The translations under genes and the position numbers were made by a program. The notes below the pieces were generated by a model. The model saw nothing but the letters and a program-made list of their open reading frames with translations. It was not told the DNA's origin and ran no database searches. A stretch of 41,276 nt of DNA from Candidatus Bathyarchaeota archaeon (GTDB lineage Archaea; Thermoproteota; Bathyarchaeia; 40CM-2-53-6), in the NCBI GenBank assembly GCA_005882895.1, contig VBBD01000027.1, positions 1 to 41,276 on the forward strand. Direction: 5' to 3'. Shown here piece by piece: positions 32,175 through 39,728 of this stretch. The first letter of the stretch is position 1. Each line of letters opens with the position of its first letter.

Positions 32175-32807
32175 CTATTGTGTCGGGCCTTGAGACGGAG
32201 GCATCGGAGCGGGCGGCGCTGGCGGTCCCCAAGTTTGCTGCGCAGGCATCGATGATGGAAGCTGTTCAGGTATTGAGAAGAACGCTACGATTTGAAGTAT
32301 CTCAGCTATGAGCAAGATCAGAAATCCAACGAGCACTATGGTCAGGGCGGCACCAATGAGGTAGACAAGGCCGGTTGTCTGAAACATGTTCACGTTCAAT
32401 CTCACGCCAATCCTCTCGTAGCTCCTCCGAAGGAAGATTGCCGACACGAGATAGAAGACCTAGACGACCACCAGTCCCACAATCAGGAGACCTATGGCTC
32501 CCAGGACACTAGGCGGAACGGATCCTGGAGTAACAGTCCCAAACTGCCTAAAGTTGAAGAACGAGAAAAACGCTACGACCACAATTACGCCGAAAACAAC
32601 TATTCCTATTATCGCCAGGACGACAGCGATGATCATATCGTTGAAGATGGCGGGCTCGTTAACAGATTCAGAGACATTCTTGACCGCTATAAGGATCAGG
32701 ATGAAGCCTACGATCGCGAGGACGAATCCTATGTTGGGAATAGCGCCGAGTAGAACAAGTATGGAGCCCACTCCGCCGAGCGTCTTTGCCTGGCTGAGGG
32801 AAGCCAT
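32175..32807 (-). pseudogene. DUF996 membrane protein interrupted by one in-frame TAG
   Basis: The first 115 codons (32807-32463) and the last part (32459-32175) are in the same frame, separated only by a TAG at 32462-32460. Together they read as one DUF996 protein of about 209 codons: MASLSQAKTLGGVGSILVLLG at the start, RRSYERIG after the stop, and YLIGAALTIVLVGFLILLIAEILQIVAFF near the end, then a Pro-rich tail. The TAG falls in a membrane helix (VVV-stop-VFYLV) where Trp (TGG) would fit by one base change. Sequencing error, recent mutation or readthrough are all possible. The downstream GTG at 32447 could also start a separate product. Confidence 0.75.
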
Positions 32808-32950
32808 GGGTAGCGACCCTATTTCATAGTAAATAATGCTTTACGAGAGAATCACCCATCACTGGACAGATGTTGTCGAGCCTGGAAAAACGGCTCATTT
32901 CGTGAAGGGCGGGGCGCGGAAAAATCGACCACCCGGGGGGTCACATAATA

Positions 32951-33066
32951 GTTACGCGAAAAGAAAAGTTACGCGGAGAAAGATAGTTACAAAAAAGAAA
33001 GATTTGCAGTAGGGGAAAGTTGTGGGAAGTGAAGTTGTAGGGTCGGCGTTACGCGGGTTATGTTAC
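32951..33066. repeat. GTTAC(GCG) direct repeats with T-rich runs after MBF1
   Basis: GTTACGCG occurs at 32951-32958, 32968-32975 and 33048-33055; shorter GTTAC copies lie at 32986-32990 and 33062-33066. The first three are 17-18 bp apart and separated by purine-only spacers. On the minus strand these spacers are T-rich (for example CTTTCTTTTTTG around 32991-33002) and follow the MBF1 stop, so they can act as terminators for that gene. Confidence 0.5.
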
Positions 33067-33593
33067 TTGTTCTCTGGTTCCCTATGCCTTACTAGCGCTA
33101 TGTCGCCGAGGGTAAGCTCTCTTGGCCCTGCCTGCCTCACCGGAACAGTTGAGACCTCAAGCTCTGCTCTCGGGGCAAGCAGTTTGACCCGTAGTATATG
33201 TTCCAGTTCCTTCGTCAGCCGCATTGTGGGCAGTATCTTGCCTAGCTCGATCTTCTGGATCACCGTCACCTTCTCCTTCGCCTTGAATGCGAGATCCGTC
33301 TGTGACAAGCCTAGCTTCTCACGACCTTCCTTCACGATCTCAGAATAATCCTCGACTAGATCCGACTCTTCTACCGCTTTCGGCAGGCTCTCTATCGGAG
33401 TTCTAGTATGGGACGGCACCGAACCGGCTCTTGCTGTACGTGGCTTTCTCTCGGGAAAACCCGGAAGCGCCTTGCCTAGGCTCGAACACTGCTGGCAAAC
33501 GATCAGGGTCGCGCCTTCCACAAGGGATCTGCCGGGCTTACCGACTATTTCGCTCCCGCGGCAAAGGAGCTGAGAGGGCCTTTCCCCCGTCAA
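33063..33593 (-). CDS. mbf1: multiprotein bridging factor 1 homologue (aMBF1)
   Basis: A 176-residue protein with the archaeal MBF1 layout: N-terminal zinc-binding region, linker, and a Cro/C1-type helix-turn-helix at about 85-140 (YSEIVKEGREKLGLSQTDLAFKAKEKVTVIQKIELGKILPT), then a strand-rich tail. The zinc part is altered: CQQC (33-36) is intact but the first knuckle has only Cys11 (LLCRGSEI), so one ligand seems lost or shifted. Archaeal MBF1 binds ribosomes or transcription complexes. TTG start at 33593; divergent from the PUA-NAC genes. Confidence 0.88.
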   Translation of the reverse strand: MTGERPSQLLCRGSEIVGKPGRSLVEGATLIVCQQCSSLGKALPGFPERKPRTARAGSVPSHTRTPIESLPKAVEESDLVEDYSEIVKEGREKLGLSQTDLAFKAKEKVTVIQKIELGKILPTMRLTKELEHILRVKLLAPRAELEVSTVPVRQAGPRELTLGDIALVRHREPENK

Positions 33594-33634
33594 TACTAAT
33601 TTTGCGATCCCCTAATACGCATAGAATACGCCAC

Positions 33635-33979
33635 GTGTACAACGACGGGAAATTACTGGCAACCTACCGTCCCAAGGATGGGCTCCTGGCATTGACAGTG
33701 AATGGAGGCCTCGCACTAAAGAGGGTGTTCAAGGCTCCGAAGCTACGGGTCAAGGTTACCCCGGGGGTAGAGGCGTTCATCAGAAAGGGTGGAAACGTGT
33801 TCGCCAAACACGTAATCGGCGTGGATCCTGAGCTCCGGCCCGAAGAAGAGGTGCTGGTAGTCGACAAGAGAGACCGGTTGTTGGCTGTCGGAAGATCCTT
33901 CTTTAACGCAATAGAAATGCAGAGCTTCAAGATTGGGATAGCTGTGAAGGTCCGGCACGGAGCAGCTGATTCTGAATAG
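33635..33979 (+). CDS. PUA-domain RNA-binding protein
   Basis: A 114-residue protein, essentially one strand-rich pre-PUA region plus a PUA domain (about 45-110: RVKVTPGVEAFIRKGGNVFAKHV, IGVDPELRPEEEVLVVD, LLAVGRSFFNA). PUA domains bind RNA in tRNA- and rRNA-modifying systems; in archaea a stand-alone PUA gene beside NAC is a familiar order. The GTG at 33635 was chosen: the frame continues upstream but would overlap the divergent mbf1, and homology begins here. NAC follows after 20 nt. Confidence 0.85.
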   Translation: MYNDGKLLATYRPKDGLLALTVNGGLALKRVFKAPKLRVKVTPGVEAFIRKGGNVFAKHVIGVDPELRPEEEVLVVDKRDRLLAVGRSFFNAIEMQSFKIGIAVKVRHGAADSE

Positions 33980-33999
33980 GCTTAACAATCACCGGACCG

Positions 34000-34374
34000 A
34001 TGGAAAGGAATGATTTCGTCATGATGCGCCGAGGAAAAGTCAACCCCCGCGAAGCAAACAGAATGATGCAACGCATGGGCATGCAAGTCCAACAACTAGA
34101 CGACGTCACAAAAGTAATCATGGAAACCCCGACCAAGAGGATTGTCATTGACAACCCTGAAGTGGCCACTGTAACAGTCCAGGGACAGACCGTCTATCAG
34201 GTAGGAGGGGGAACAATGAGAGAGGAAGGAGTAGGTGGAGGTTCGGACGACGACGTGAAACTCGTCGCCTCACAAGCAGGCGTTTCCAGTGAAGAAGCGA
34301 CGAAGGCGCTGCGACAATCAGGCGGAGACCTAGCGCAGGCTATAATCTTGCTCAAACAGAAACGCATCCCCTGA
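34000..34374 (+). CDS. nac: nascent polypeptide-associated complex protein
   Basis: Archaeal NAC (124 residues), a ribosome-associated chaperone homologous to eukaryotic alpha-NAC, working as a homodimer. It has a basic N-terminus for ribosome contact (RRGKVNPREANRMMQRMG), the NAC domain (about 30-75: TKRIVIDNPEVATVTVQGQTVYQVGGG) and a C-terminal UBA domain (about 84-124: VKLVASQAGVSSEEATKALRQSGGD). ATG 34000 is used; the in-frame ATG at 34021 is also good since a TATA-like GCTTAACA lies about 33 nt before it. Confidence 0.95.
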   Translation: MERNDFVMMRRGKVNPREANRMMQRMGMQVQQLDDVTKVIMETPTKRIVIDNPEVATVTVQGQTVYQVGGGTMREEGVGGGSDDDVKLVASQAGVSSEEATKALRQSGGDLAQAIILLKQKRIP

Positions 34375-34383
34375 ATTGTTCCG

Positions 34384-34851
34384 ATGGCGATTCAAGCGAC
34401 CCTGTGCTTCATCCTCCACGAGAACAGGGTTCTGTTGCTGAAGAAGAATCCCGGGCTCTTCGGAGCCGGCAAATGGAACGCGGCAGGCGGCAAAGTACAA
34501 CCCAATGAGACCGCAGAGCATTGTGCTATACGAGAAGTTTACGAAGAGACCGGTCTAGAGGTCCGAAAGCCAAGAAAAATTGGAACGCTCGTCTTCTTCA
34601 AGCACGACGAACACCAAGACCCTGACTGGATTGCACACGTATTCCTCACGAATGAGTTCCAGGGCACTGTCAAGGAGAGCAAAGAGGGCATTCTTCGATG
34701 GTATCCAATCGACCAGCCTCCGTTTGACGATATGTGGGAAGATGACCGATACTGGTACAGACATGCGATCGAAGGGAGAAGCTTTCGGGGGGATTTTTAT
34801 TTTAGAGGAGATTTTGAGAAACTAGTTGTTCACAGGATCGAGTTTCTCTAG
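34384..34851 (+). CDS. Nudix hydrolase (MutT/MTH1-like)
   Basis: A 155-residue Nudix protein with a complete Nudix box from Gly-Gly-Lys at about residue 36 through REVYEETG, matching GX5EX7REUXEEXGU. The NAAGGKV before the box and a C-terminal FDDMWEDDRYWY resemble 8-oxo-dGTP-cleaving MTH1-type members, so nucleotide-pool cleaning is the likely role, without proof of substrate. ATG is 9 nt after the NAC stop, suggesting co-transcription with the PUA and NAC genes. Confidence 0.9.
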   Translation: MAIQATLCFILHENRVLLLKKNPGLFGAGKWNAAGGKVQPNETAEHCAIREVYEETGLEVRKPRKIGTLVFFKHDEHQDPDWIAHVFLTNEFQGTVKESKEGILRWYPIDQPPFDDMWEDDRYWYRHAIEGRSFRGDFYFRGDFEKLVVHRIEFL

Positions 34852-34889
34852 CCCGGTTGACTATTAAAGAGACCGGAAGAGGAAGAATT

Positions 34890-36449
34890 GTGTCGGAGAC
34901 GTCCAGATTGCGGCTAGTCGAGTGTGTTCCCAATTTCAGCGAGGGTCAGAGGAGAGAGGTCATCGAATCCATCACAGACGCGATAAGAAAAACGCCTGGC
35001 GTCATGCTTCTCGATGTGGAATCCAACCCGGACCACAACCGGTCCGTGATTAGTTTCGTGGGCGAGCCTGGACCCGTGAAAGACGCTGCCCTAGCTGCTA
35101 GCCAAAAGGCGATTGAACTTATCGATCTGAGACATCACAAGGGTGAGCACCCGCGAATGGGCGCTGTCGATGTTGTTCCCTTCGTACCTTTATCCGGGGT
35201 AACGATGGATGATTGCGTGTCTCTGGCCCGTTCTTTCGGGCAAGAGTTTGCCGAGAAATTTCACGTACCTGTTTTCCTCTACGAGGAAGCGGCAGCGACT
35301 CCCGAAAGACGGAACCTCGCTGACGTTCGAGAAGGAGAGTTTGAGGGCCTTCGAGACGAAATTGGTAAGGACCCGGCGAAGAAACCGGACTTTGGTCCCG
35401 AGAAGATCCATGCCACCGCGGGGGCGACGGCTGTTGGGGCCCGGGAGATTCTGGTAGCCTACAACGTCAATCTTGGTACGAGCGACCTAGATGTCGCGAA
35501 GAAGATCGCCCATCAATTACGGGCGAAAGATGGCGGGCTAGCGTTCGTAAAAGCTCTCGGATTCGGGCTGAAAGAGCGCGGAATAGTTCAAGTGTCAATG
35601 AACCTGACGAATTATCGCAAAAGCCAATTGTTCAAAGCGTATGAGTTGGTCAAGCTTTTCGCTGATCGCTATGGGGTCCCAGTTGTTGGCAGCGAGATCG
35701 TTGGGCTTGCGCCAATGGATTCCCTTGTCGACTCGGCAGAGTTCTATTTGCGCCTCGAGAATTTCAGCCGGGATCAGGTTTTGGAAAGAAAACTCTTCGC
35801 ACCTCAGCCTTCGACGTTAACGGATCAGAGCTTGGCTTTGTTCAGCGAGGAAGTCGCTTCCAAGAAAGCGACCCCGGGAGGCGGAAGTGTCTCCGCGTAC
35901 ATTGGTGCACTTGCCGCAGGTCTCGTCTGCATGGTTGCGCGGATAACGATGGGAAAGAAAGAGGCGCCTCCAAGTGTAGAGGGGCTCAACGAGGTAGTGA
36001 AGGAGGGCAATGCTCTTCGCCAGAAACTTCTACGCCTTGTTGTGGAGGATACTGAGGCCTTTGACTTGGTGATGAAAGCATTCAAACTCTCGAAGGATCA
36101 ACCTGAGGCTCGAAAGAAAGCGATAGAAGAAGCGACTGTCAAAGCATCTGAGATCCCGCTCTCAACTCTCGACTGTTCAGTCAGAGTTTTGCGACTGGCT
36201 CACGAAGTCGCAGAGAAAGGGTCCACGAATGCGTTATCTGATGTCGTTACTGCTGTCTCCGCGGCACGTGCGGCTGTTGAGGGAGCCGCGAGCAATGTCA
36301 TGATCAACTTGAAAACGCTAGAAGATAGGAAATACGCTGACAACGTTGCGAGAAAGGTCTCCAACCTCAAGGAGGAATCGTTTATTCTCGACGAACGAAT
36401 CAAAAAAACGGTCGAATCTAGAAACCGCCTAACGGGTCTCGCTGCTTGA
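34890..36449 (+). CDS. ftcD: bifunctional formiminotransferase-cyclodeaminase
   Basis: A protein of about 519 residues joining glutamate formimidoyltransferase (residues about 10-300: CVPNFSEGQRREVIESI, DHNRSVISFVG, HPRMGAVDVVPFVP) and formimino-THF cyclodeaminase (about 315-519: ATPGGGSVSAYIGALAAGL). It moves the formimino group of formiminoglutamate to THF and releases ammonia to give methenyl-THF, linking histidine breakdown to the folate pool used by PurN and PurH. The GTG at 34890 is preferred over TTG 34857 because a CTATTAAAG TATA box lies at 34861-34869. Confidence 0.92.
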   Translation: MSETSRLRLVECVPNFSEGQRREVIESITDAIRKTPGVMLLDVESNPDHNRSVISFVGEPGPVKDAALAASQKAIELIDLRHHKGEHPRMGAVDVVPFVPLSGVTMDDCVSLARSFGQEFAEKFHVPVFLYEEAAATPERRNLADVREGEFEGLRDEIGKDPAKKPDFGPEKIHATAGATAVGAREILVAYNVNLGTSDLDVAKKIAHQLRAKDGGLAFVKALGFGLKERGIVQVSMNLTNYRKSQLFKAYELVKLFADRYGVPVVGSEIVGLAPMDSLVDSAEFYLRLENFSRDQVLERKLFAPQPSTLTDQSLALFSEEVASKKATPGGGSVSAYIGALAAGLVCMVARITMGKKEAPPSVEGLNEVVKEGNALRQKLLRLVVEDTEAFDLVMKAFKLSKDQPEARKKAIEEATVKASEIPLSTLDCSVRVLRLAHEVAEKGSTNALSDVVTAVSAARAAVEGAASNVMINLKTLEDRKYADNVARKVSNLKEESFILDERIKKTVESRNRLTGLAA

Positions 36450-36495
36450 CTGTAGATTAATAGGATACTTTACTGACGGGTTACTGGAAATATGC

Positions 36496-37296
36496 TTGCC
36501 CGATACCCTGACGCTTCCGATCCTAAGTGAAATAGTTCCAAGAGGGTTTGGTTATGGAAAGAACTACTTGGTCGAATTTGACCCTCATTCCTTATGGTAC
36601 GAAGCCTCGCTCACAATTGCTACGCATTCGCTGAAACGTGGCATTAAGACTGACTACCATACTTTCACGCATATTCCAGACGAGATCAGGGAGGCGTTCG
36701 CAAACCTCGGACTGAACGTCAAGAAACTGGAGGATGATAATACACTAAGAATCGTGGACAGCTATTCCCTTACGACCTTGCTCAAACGGTCTAAGGAGGC
36801 TGAGAAGAGCGGAATAGTCCAATCTATGGAGAGATCCCTCAACTTAAACGACTGGACAAAAGATAATTTTGATTTTGTCAAAGAAGAGATTCCAGAAATC
36901 GAGAAAAACCGATTGCACATCGACGACGATACTTCCGTACTAGTATCATACAACGACGAGAAGACTTTCATCGACCACTGGCGGACTAGTGCGATTCCTT
37001 GGGCGAGAATCTTTGGCTGGGCGATGTTGCACTCTAGTGTAACTGGGGCGTATTCTGAGAACTTTTACAGACAGTTCGAGTCTATCTGCGACGGGATTAT
37101 TGACTTTAGGAGCCGGGAAGAGAATGGGATGATCGAGCATTATATCAGATGGAGAGCGACTCGAGGCAAACCTCTCGATTCTCGATGGCGTCGCCTACGG
37201 TTATCGAACAATGGAGAAGTGACGTTGACTGCTGAGTCCCGACCGGCCGCTGAACTGGGGATCGGTAGATGGCTTAGAGGACCAAGAAAACAGTAA
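36496..37296 (+). CDS. RecA/KaiC-like protein lacking a Walker A motif
   Basis: A 266-residue protein whose N-terminal half looks like an archaeal KaiC/RAD55-type domain: IVPRGFGYGKNYLVEF where GxxxG-x-LIEG is expected, then EASLTIATHSLKRGIKTDYHTF, and DNTLRIVDSYSLTTLL matching the strand after the Walker B region. The P-loop position reads DPHSLWYE, with no GKT/S, so nucleotide hydrolysis seems lost. The C-terminal half (about 150-266) is not recognised. TTG start with a GATTAATAGG box about 33-42 nt upstream. It may be a regulatory or scaffold descendant of the ATPase family. Confidence 0.55.
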   Translation: MPDTLTLPILSEIVPRGFGYGKNYLVEFDPHSLWYEASLTIATHSLKRGIKTDYHTFTHIPDEIREAFANLGLNVKKLEDDNTLRIVDSYSLTTLLKRSKEAEKSGIVQSMERSLNLNDWTKDNFDFVKEEIPEIEKNRLHIDDDTSVLVSYNDEKTFIDHWRTSAIPWARIFGWAMLHSSVTGAYSENFYRQFESICDGIIDFRSREENGMIEHYIRWRATRGKPLDSRWRRLRLSNNGEVTLTAESRPAAELGIGRWLRGPRKQ

Positions 37297-37311
37297 CAGG
37301 ATTATCGTGTG

Positions 37312-37668
37312 CTAAGCGCCAAGTTGCACTAGCCTGGTCATCTTGTCAGCCCAGACCATCAACGGCGCCACTAGCATTGTCAACTCATTTCCTTCTTTTG
37401 TTAGATGATATTCTACTCGCGGCGGAATTTCGGCGAAGGCTTGACGCTTAACTAGCCCTGTCCGTTGAAGATCCTTCAGAACCTCTGTCAATGTCTTCGC
37501 GCTTATGCCTGGGAGTTTTTCGGCTATCTTGTTGAAGCGTAGGGTTCCATCGTTTCCTAGTAGGGCTAGTACGCAGAGGGCCCATTTTTTGCCGATGATC
37601 TCGATTATTCCTTCGCATGGGCAGGGGCAGATGCAGCATGGTTCCCCTTCTTTCGTCCTTACCATCAT
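37312..37668 (-). CDS. HxlR-family winged-helix regulator with Cys-rich N-terminus
   Basis: A 118-residue HxlR-type transcription regulator: IIGKKWALCVLALLGNDGTLRFNKI, PGISAKTLTEVLKDLQRTGLVKR and PPRVEYHLTKEGNEL are standard family parts. HxlR proteins usually carry one N-terminal Cys before the first helix; here five are packed into residues 11-18 (CCICPCPC), plus Cys32, which suggests metal or thiol-redox sensing. It is divergent from a Cys/Gly-rich peptide gene, sharing a 66-bp intergenic region with inverted repeats. ATG start at 37668. Confidence 0.9.
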   Translation of the reverse strand: MMVRTKEGEPCCICPCPCEGIIEIIGKKWALCVLALLGNDGTLRFNKIAEKLPGISAKTLTEVLKDLQRTGLVKRQAFAEIPPRVEYHLTKEGNELTMLVAPLMVWADKMTRLVQLGA

Positions 37669-37722
37669 GTAACTCCGTTACTGTTTGGGTACTTGCCTGT
37701 TTAAATACTTTAGAAAAGTAAC
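37669..37722. promoter_or_regulatory. shared divergent promoter with operator-like inverted repeats
   Basis: One palindromic TATA core, TTTAAA (37700-37705), lies 32 nt from the HxlR start and 30 nt from the GTG of the Cys-rich peptide. It is flanked by GTTACT (37677-37682) and its reverse complement AGTAAC (37717-37722). A second inverted repeat, GTAAC-TCC-GTTAC, lies at 37669-37681 next to the HxlR start. The layout fits autoregulation by HxlR and joint control of the peptide. Confidence 0.55.
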
Positions 37723-37734
37723 TGACTAACCGAG

Positions 37735-37854
37735 GTGAAGTGCGGATTGAGTTGTTGCGGCTGCGGTTGCGGCGGTGGTTGTTGCGGGCCTGGTTGCGGA
37801 TGCGGCGGTACCATGGACCGAACAACAGCTACCATTACAGACAAAAGTGCCTAG
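37735..37854 (+). CDS. metallothionein-like Cys/Gly-rich peptide (39 residues)
   Basis: Read from GTG 37735 to TAG 37852-37854, this gives a 39-residue peptide with nine Cys in its first 23 residues (positions 3, 7, 8, 10, 12, 16, 17, 21, 23). Two similar blocks, CCGCGC and CCGPGCGC, are joined by Gly, and a polar tail rich in Thr follows. CxC and CC spacing of this kind binds soft metals in metallothioneins. Support: a TATA box 30 nt upstream, GAGGTGA overlapping the start (also well placed for a TTG at 37747), and the divergent Cys-rich HxlR gene. Not recognised as a known family. Confidence 0.55.
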   Translation: MKCGLSCCGCGCGGGCCGPGCGCGGTMDRTTATITDKSA

Positions 37855-37949
37855 GCGTGAGCTTCCGTGCTCGGGTGTCCTGCCTAGTTCCACTTTTTCT
37901 AGTCCTGAGCCGTTGACTCGAACTTGCAAGACGACGTGTAGAGCGACCT

Positions 37950-38747
37950 CTAGGGCTTGAGACCGGAGATTATCGACCAATCGGGGACCTCCAGTCCTTC
38001 GCTCGCTAGCTCCACCTGGTGCGTTTTCCAGAATGTGGTCCTAACATCCCAGCTATGAAGGAAGCTCCTCGATGCATCAGACCTTATGATGAGATTGCTC
38101 TTCATCTTCTCGACGTGGAGATCTCGAAAGCCTGCTCGTCTTAGCTCTGACAATACGAGGGCAGGTTTAGGAGAGAACCATTCCTTGGGAGGCGTCTTCG
38201 TCCACTTCGGGTTGCTGTCCGCCTCTATCATCAGCTTCTGTCGCCGGTTTCGGGCTATTGGCGAGAGAAATGAGTGAACGGTTATGCCGCCGGGTCTAAC
38301 AACTCGATAGCATTCCGACAAGAGCACGGACAGCTCGTAGGAATCGATTTCTGGAAGAAACTCACTCGAAACTACCCCGGCATAACTATCAGAGTACTGA
38401 TCCCAGAGCCAGGCCAGATAGTCGGCCTTGTACACCTTAACCCGGTTTCTCAGCCTAGCTTGAAGCAATGCCTTGTTCAACAGCCTCGGAGTCCCCGTGT
38501 AGGCGCCTGCGAAAGTGTCCACCACGCGGAACCTACAGTGAGGCAGGAGCCTTGCTACAGGAATTGTAAGCTGCCCTTTCCCACATCCGATCTCCGCTAG
38601 AATGCCTCTCTTAGATTGGATAACGCGTGAGAACTCTCGCGATAGGTTCTCGTACTGTCGAGCGTAGGCCTGCTCCACTTCTCGAGGATCATCAATCACT
38701 TCTGTCAATCTCGAACTCTCGCTTTCTCGATTCCCAGTCTGTGACAA
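37950..38747 (-). CDS. class I SAM-dependent methyltransferase
   Basis: A 265-residue methyltransferase. Motif I is ILAEIGCGKGQLTIPVA (about 49-65), the acidic end of strand two is RVVDTF, motif post-I KADYLAW, and motif IV-like VVSSEFLPE, followed by VVRPGGITVHSF (motif VI region). The C-terminal third (about 190-265) is a substrate-binding part with several Arg and aromatic residues. Substrate unknown. TTG start; it is divergent from the DNA glycosylase gene across 43 bp that hold an inverted repeat. Confidence 0.85.
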   Translation of the reverse strand: MSQTGNRESESSRLTEVIDDPREVEQAYARQYENLSREFSRVIQSKRGILAEIGCGKGQLTIPVARLLPHCRFRVVDTFAGAYTGTPRLLNKALLQARLRNRVKVYKADYLAWLWDQYSDSYAGVVSSEFLPEIDSYELSVLLSECYRVVRPGGITVHSFLSPIARNRRQKLMIEADSNPKWTKTPPKEWFSPKPALVLSELRRAGFRDLHVEKMKSNLIIRSDASRSFLHSWDVRTTFWKTHQVELASEGLEVPDWSIISGLKP

Positions 38748-38750
38748 CCG

Positions 38751-38766
38751 GCCTACCTAAGTAGGC
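38751..38766. promoter_or_regulatory. inverted repeat between methyltransferase and glycosylase genes
   Basis: GCCTAC-CTAA-GTAGGC is a perfect 6-bp inverted repeat with a 4-base centre, 4 nt upstream of the methyltransferase start and 24 nt upstream of the glycosylase ATG. It could be an operator shared by both genes. Confidence 0.4.
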
Positions 38767-38790
38767 AATCATAGGATTATCTCTAGAAGA

Positions 38791-39702
38791 ATGATCCACG
38801 AACGTGGGTTATACTCTGAAGAGGGCTCTCTAAGGCCAACACCGCCTTTCGATTTCGCAAAGTCACTGGACTTTCTTGGAACGTTTCCTCCGATGCACGA
38901 AGACCAGACAGTGAGCGAAGTCTCGATGACAAAAGCGGTCCGCGTCGGCGGCCGAACGATAGTCTTCCAGCTCAACCCAACAGGAACGATCAAAATGCCA
39001 GGCTTGAGATACACTCTCTTTGACGACCATCCATTTTCTCGTGGATTAACAGACCTAGTGGTTGATCGGGTATCGTTTTTCCTCAGTCTCTCTGATAATC
39101 TGGATCAATTCTATCGGACAGCAATCAACGACCCTAATTTTGCACCGATTCTTCAGAAGCTCTACGGGCTACACCAAGTGAAGTTTCTTACTCCGTTCGA
39201 GTGTGCCTGCTGGGCAGTGCTGTCGCAGCGAAACCAGCTAAGCGCGGCGCGACGAGCGAAGCAAGCTTTGCTGGAACGCTTCGGGACAAGTCTCGGAGTG
39301 AAGGGTCATGTCTATCGTGCTTTTCCGGAGCCGGGCCAGCTTGCCGATGCATCGAAAGAAGAGTTGAAGTCGCTGATCAAGCATGAGCGTCGAGAAGAGT
39401 ATCTGGGAAATGTGATCAGAGCGTTCAATGAGGTTGATGAGAGATTTCTCAGAACTACCGAGTATGACAAAGTGGAGGAATGGCTGAAGAATATCAAAGG
39501 AATCGGCGAATGGTCAGCGAGACTAATCCTCCTGAGAGGTCTTGGGAGAATGGAGAAGGTTGCTGTAGAGAAACGTCTGATCGCTGCTGCAGCTAGAGTC
39601 TATGGAAAACCGATGACAGAACAGAGGCTTCACGTTATCGTCGAGAAGTACGGCCGCTGGAAAGGCTATTGGGCCTACTACCTAAGAACCGCGGGAGCTT
39701 AG
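38791..39702 (+). CDS. HhH-GPD DNA glycosylase (AlkA/3-methyladenine glycosylase II type)
   Basis: A 303-residue protein with an AlkA-like layout: an N-terminal strand-rich domain (about 1-100, FDFAKSLDFLGTF...) and a helical HhH-GPD domain (about 125-300) with ILSQ-like AVLSQRNQLSAARR and the hairpin IKGIGEWSARLILLRGLG. Such enzymes excise alkylated bases. After the hairpin, where AlkA has its catalytic Asp, the sequence is VEKRLI, so Glu or Lys occupies that position; some related proteins seem to carry Glu here, so activity is open. ATG start. Confidence 0.82.
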   Translation: MIHERGLYSEEGSLRPTPPFDFAKSLDFLGTFPPMHEDQTVSEVSMTKAVRVGGRTIVFQLNPTGTIKMPGLRYTLFDDHPFSRGLTDLVVDRVSFFLSLSDNLDQFYRTAINDPNFAPILQKLYGLHQVKFLTPFECACWAVLSQRNQLSAARRAKQALLERFGTSLGVKGHVYRAFPEPGQLADASKEELKSLIKHERREEYLGNVIRAFNEVDERFLRTTEYDKVEEWLKNIKGIGEWSARLILLRGLGRMEKVAVEKRLIAAAARVYGKPMTEQRLHVIVEKYGRWKGYWAYYLRTAGA

Positions 39703-39728
39703 AGTAGACAGTGTGTGTACAAACAAGT

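Noticed and set aside
37735-37854. Cys/Gly-rich peptide as a thiazole/oxazole-modified (TOMM) peptide precursor
   Set aside because: The Cys-rich part is at the N-terminus without a leader, and there is no YcaO, dehydrogenase or transporter gene nearby.
37726-37980. 84-residue minus-strand frame antisense to the Cys-rich peptide
   Set aside because: Ala/Thr low complexity produced by the complementary GGC/TGC-rich sequence; it overlaps the end of the methyltransferase gene and has no promoter.
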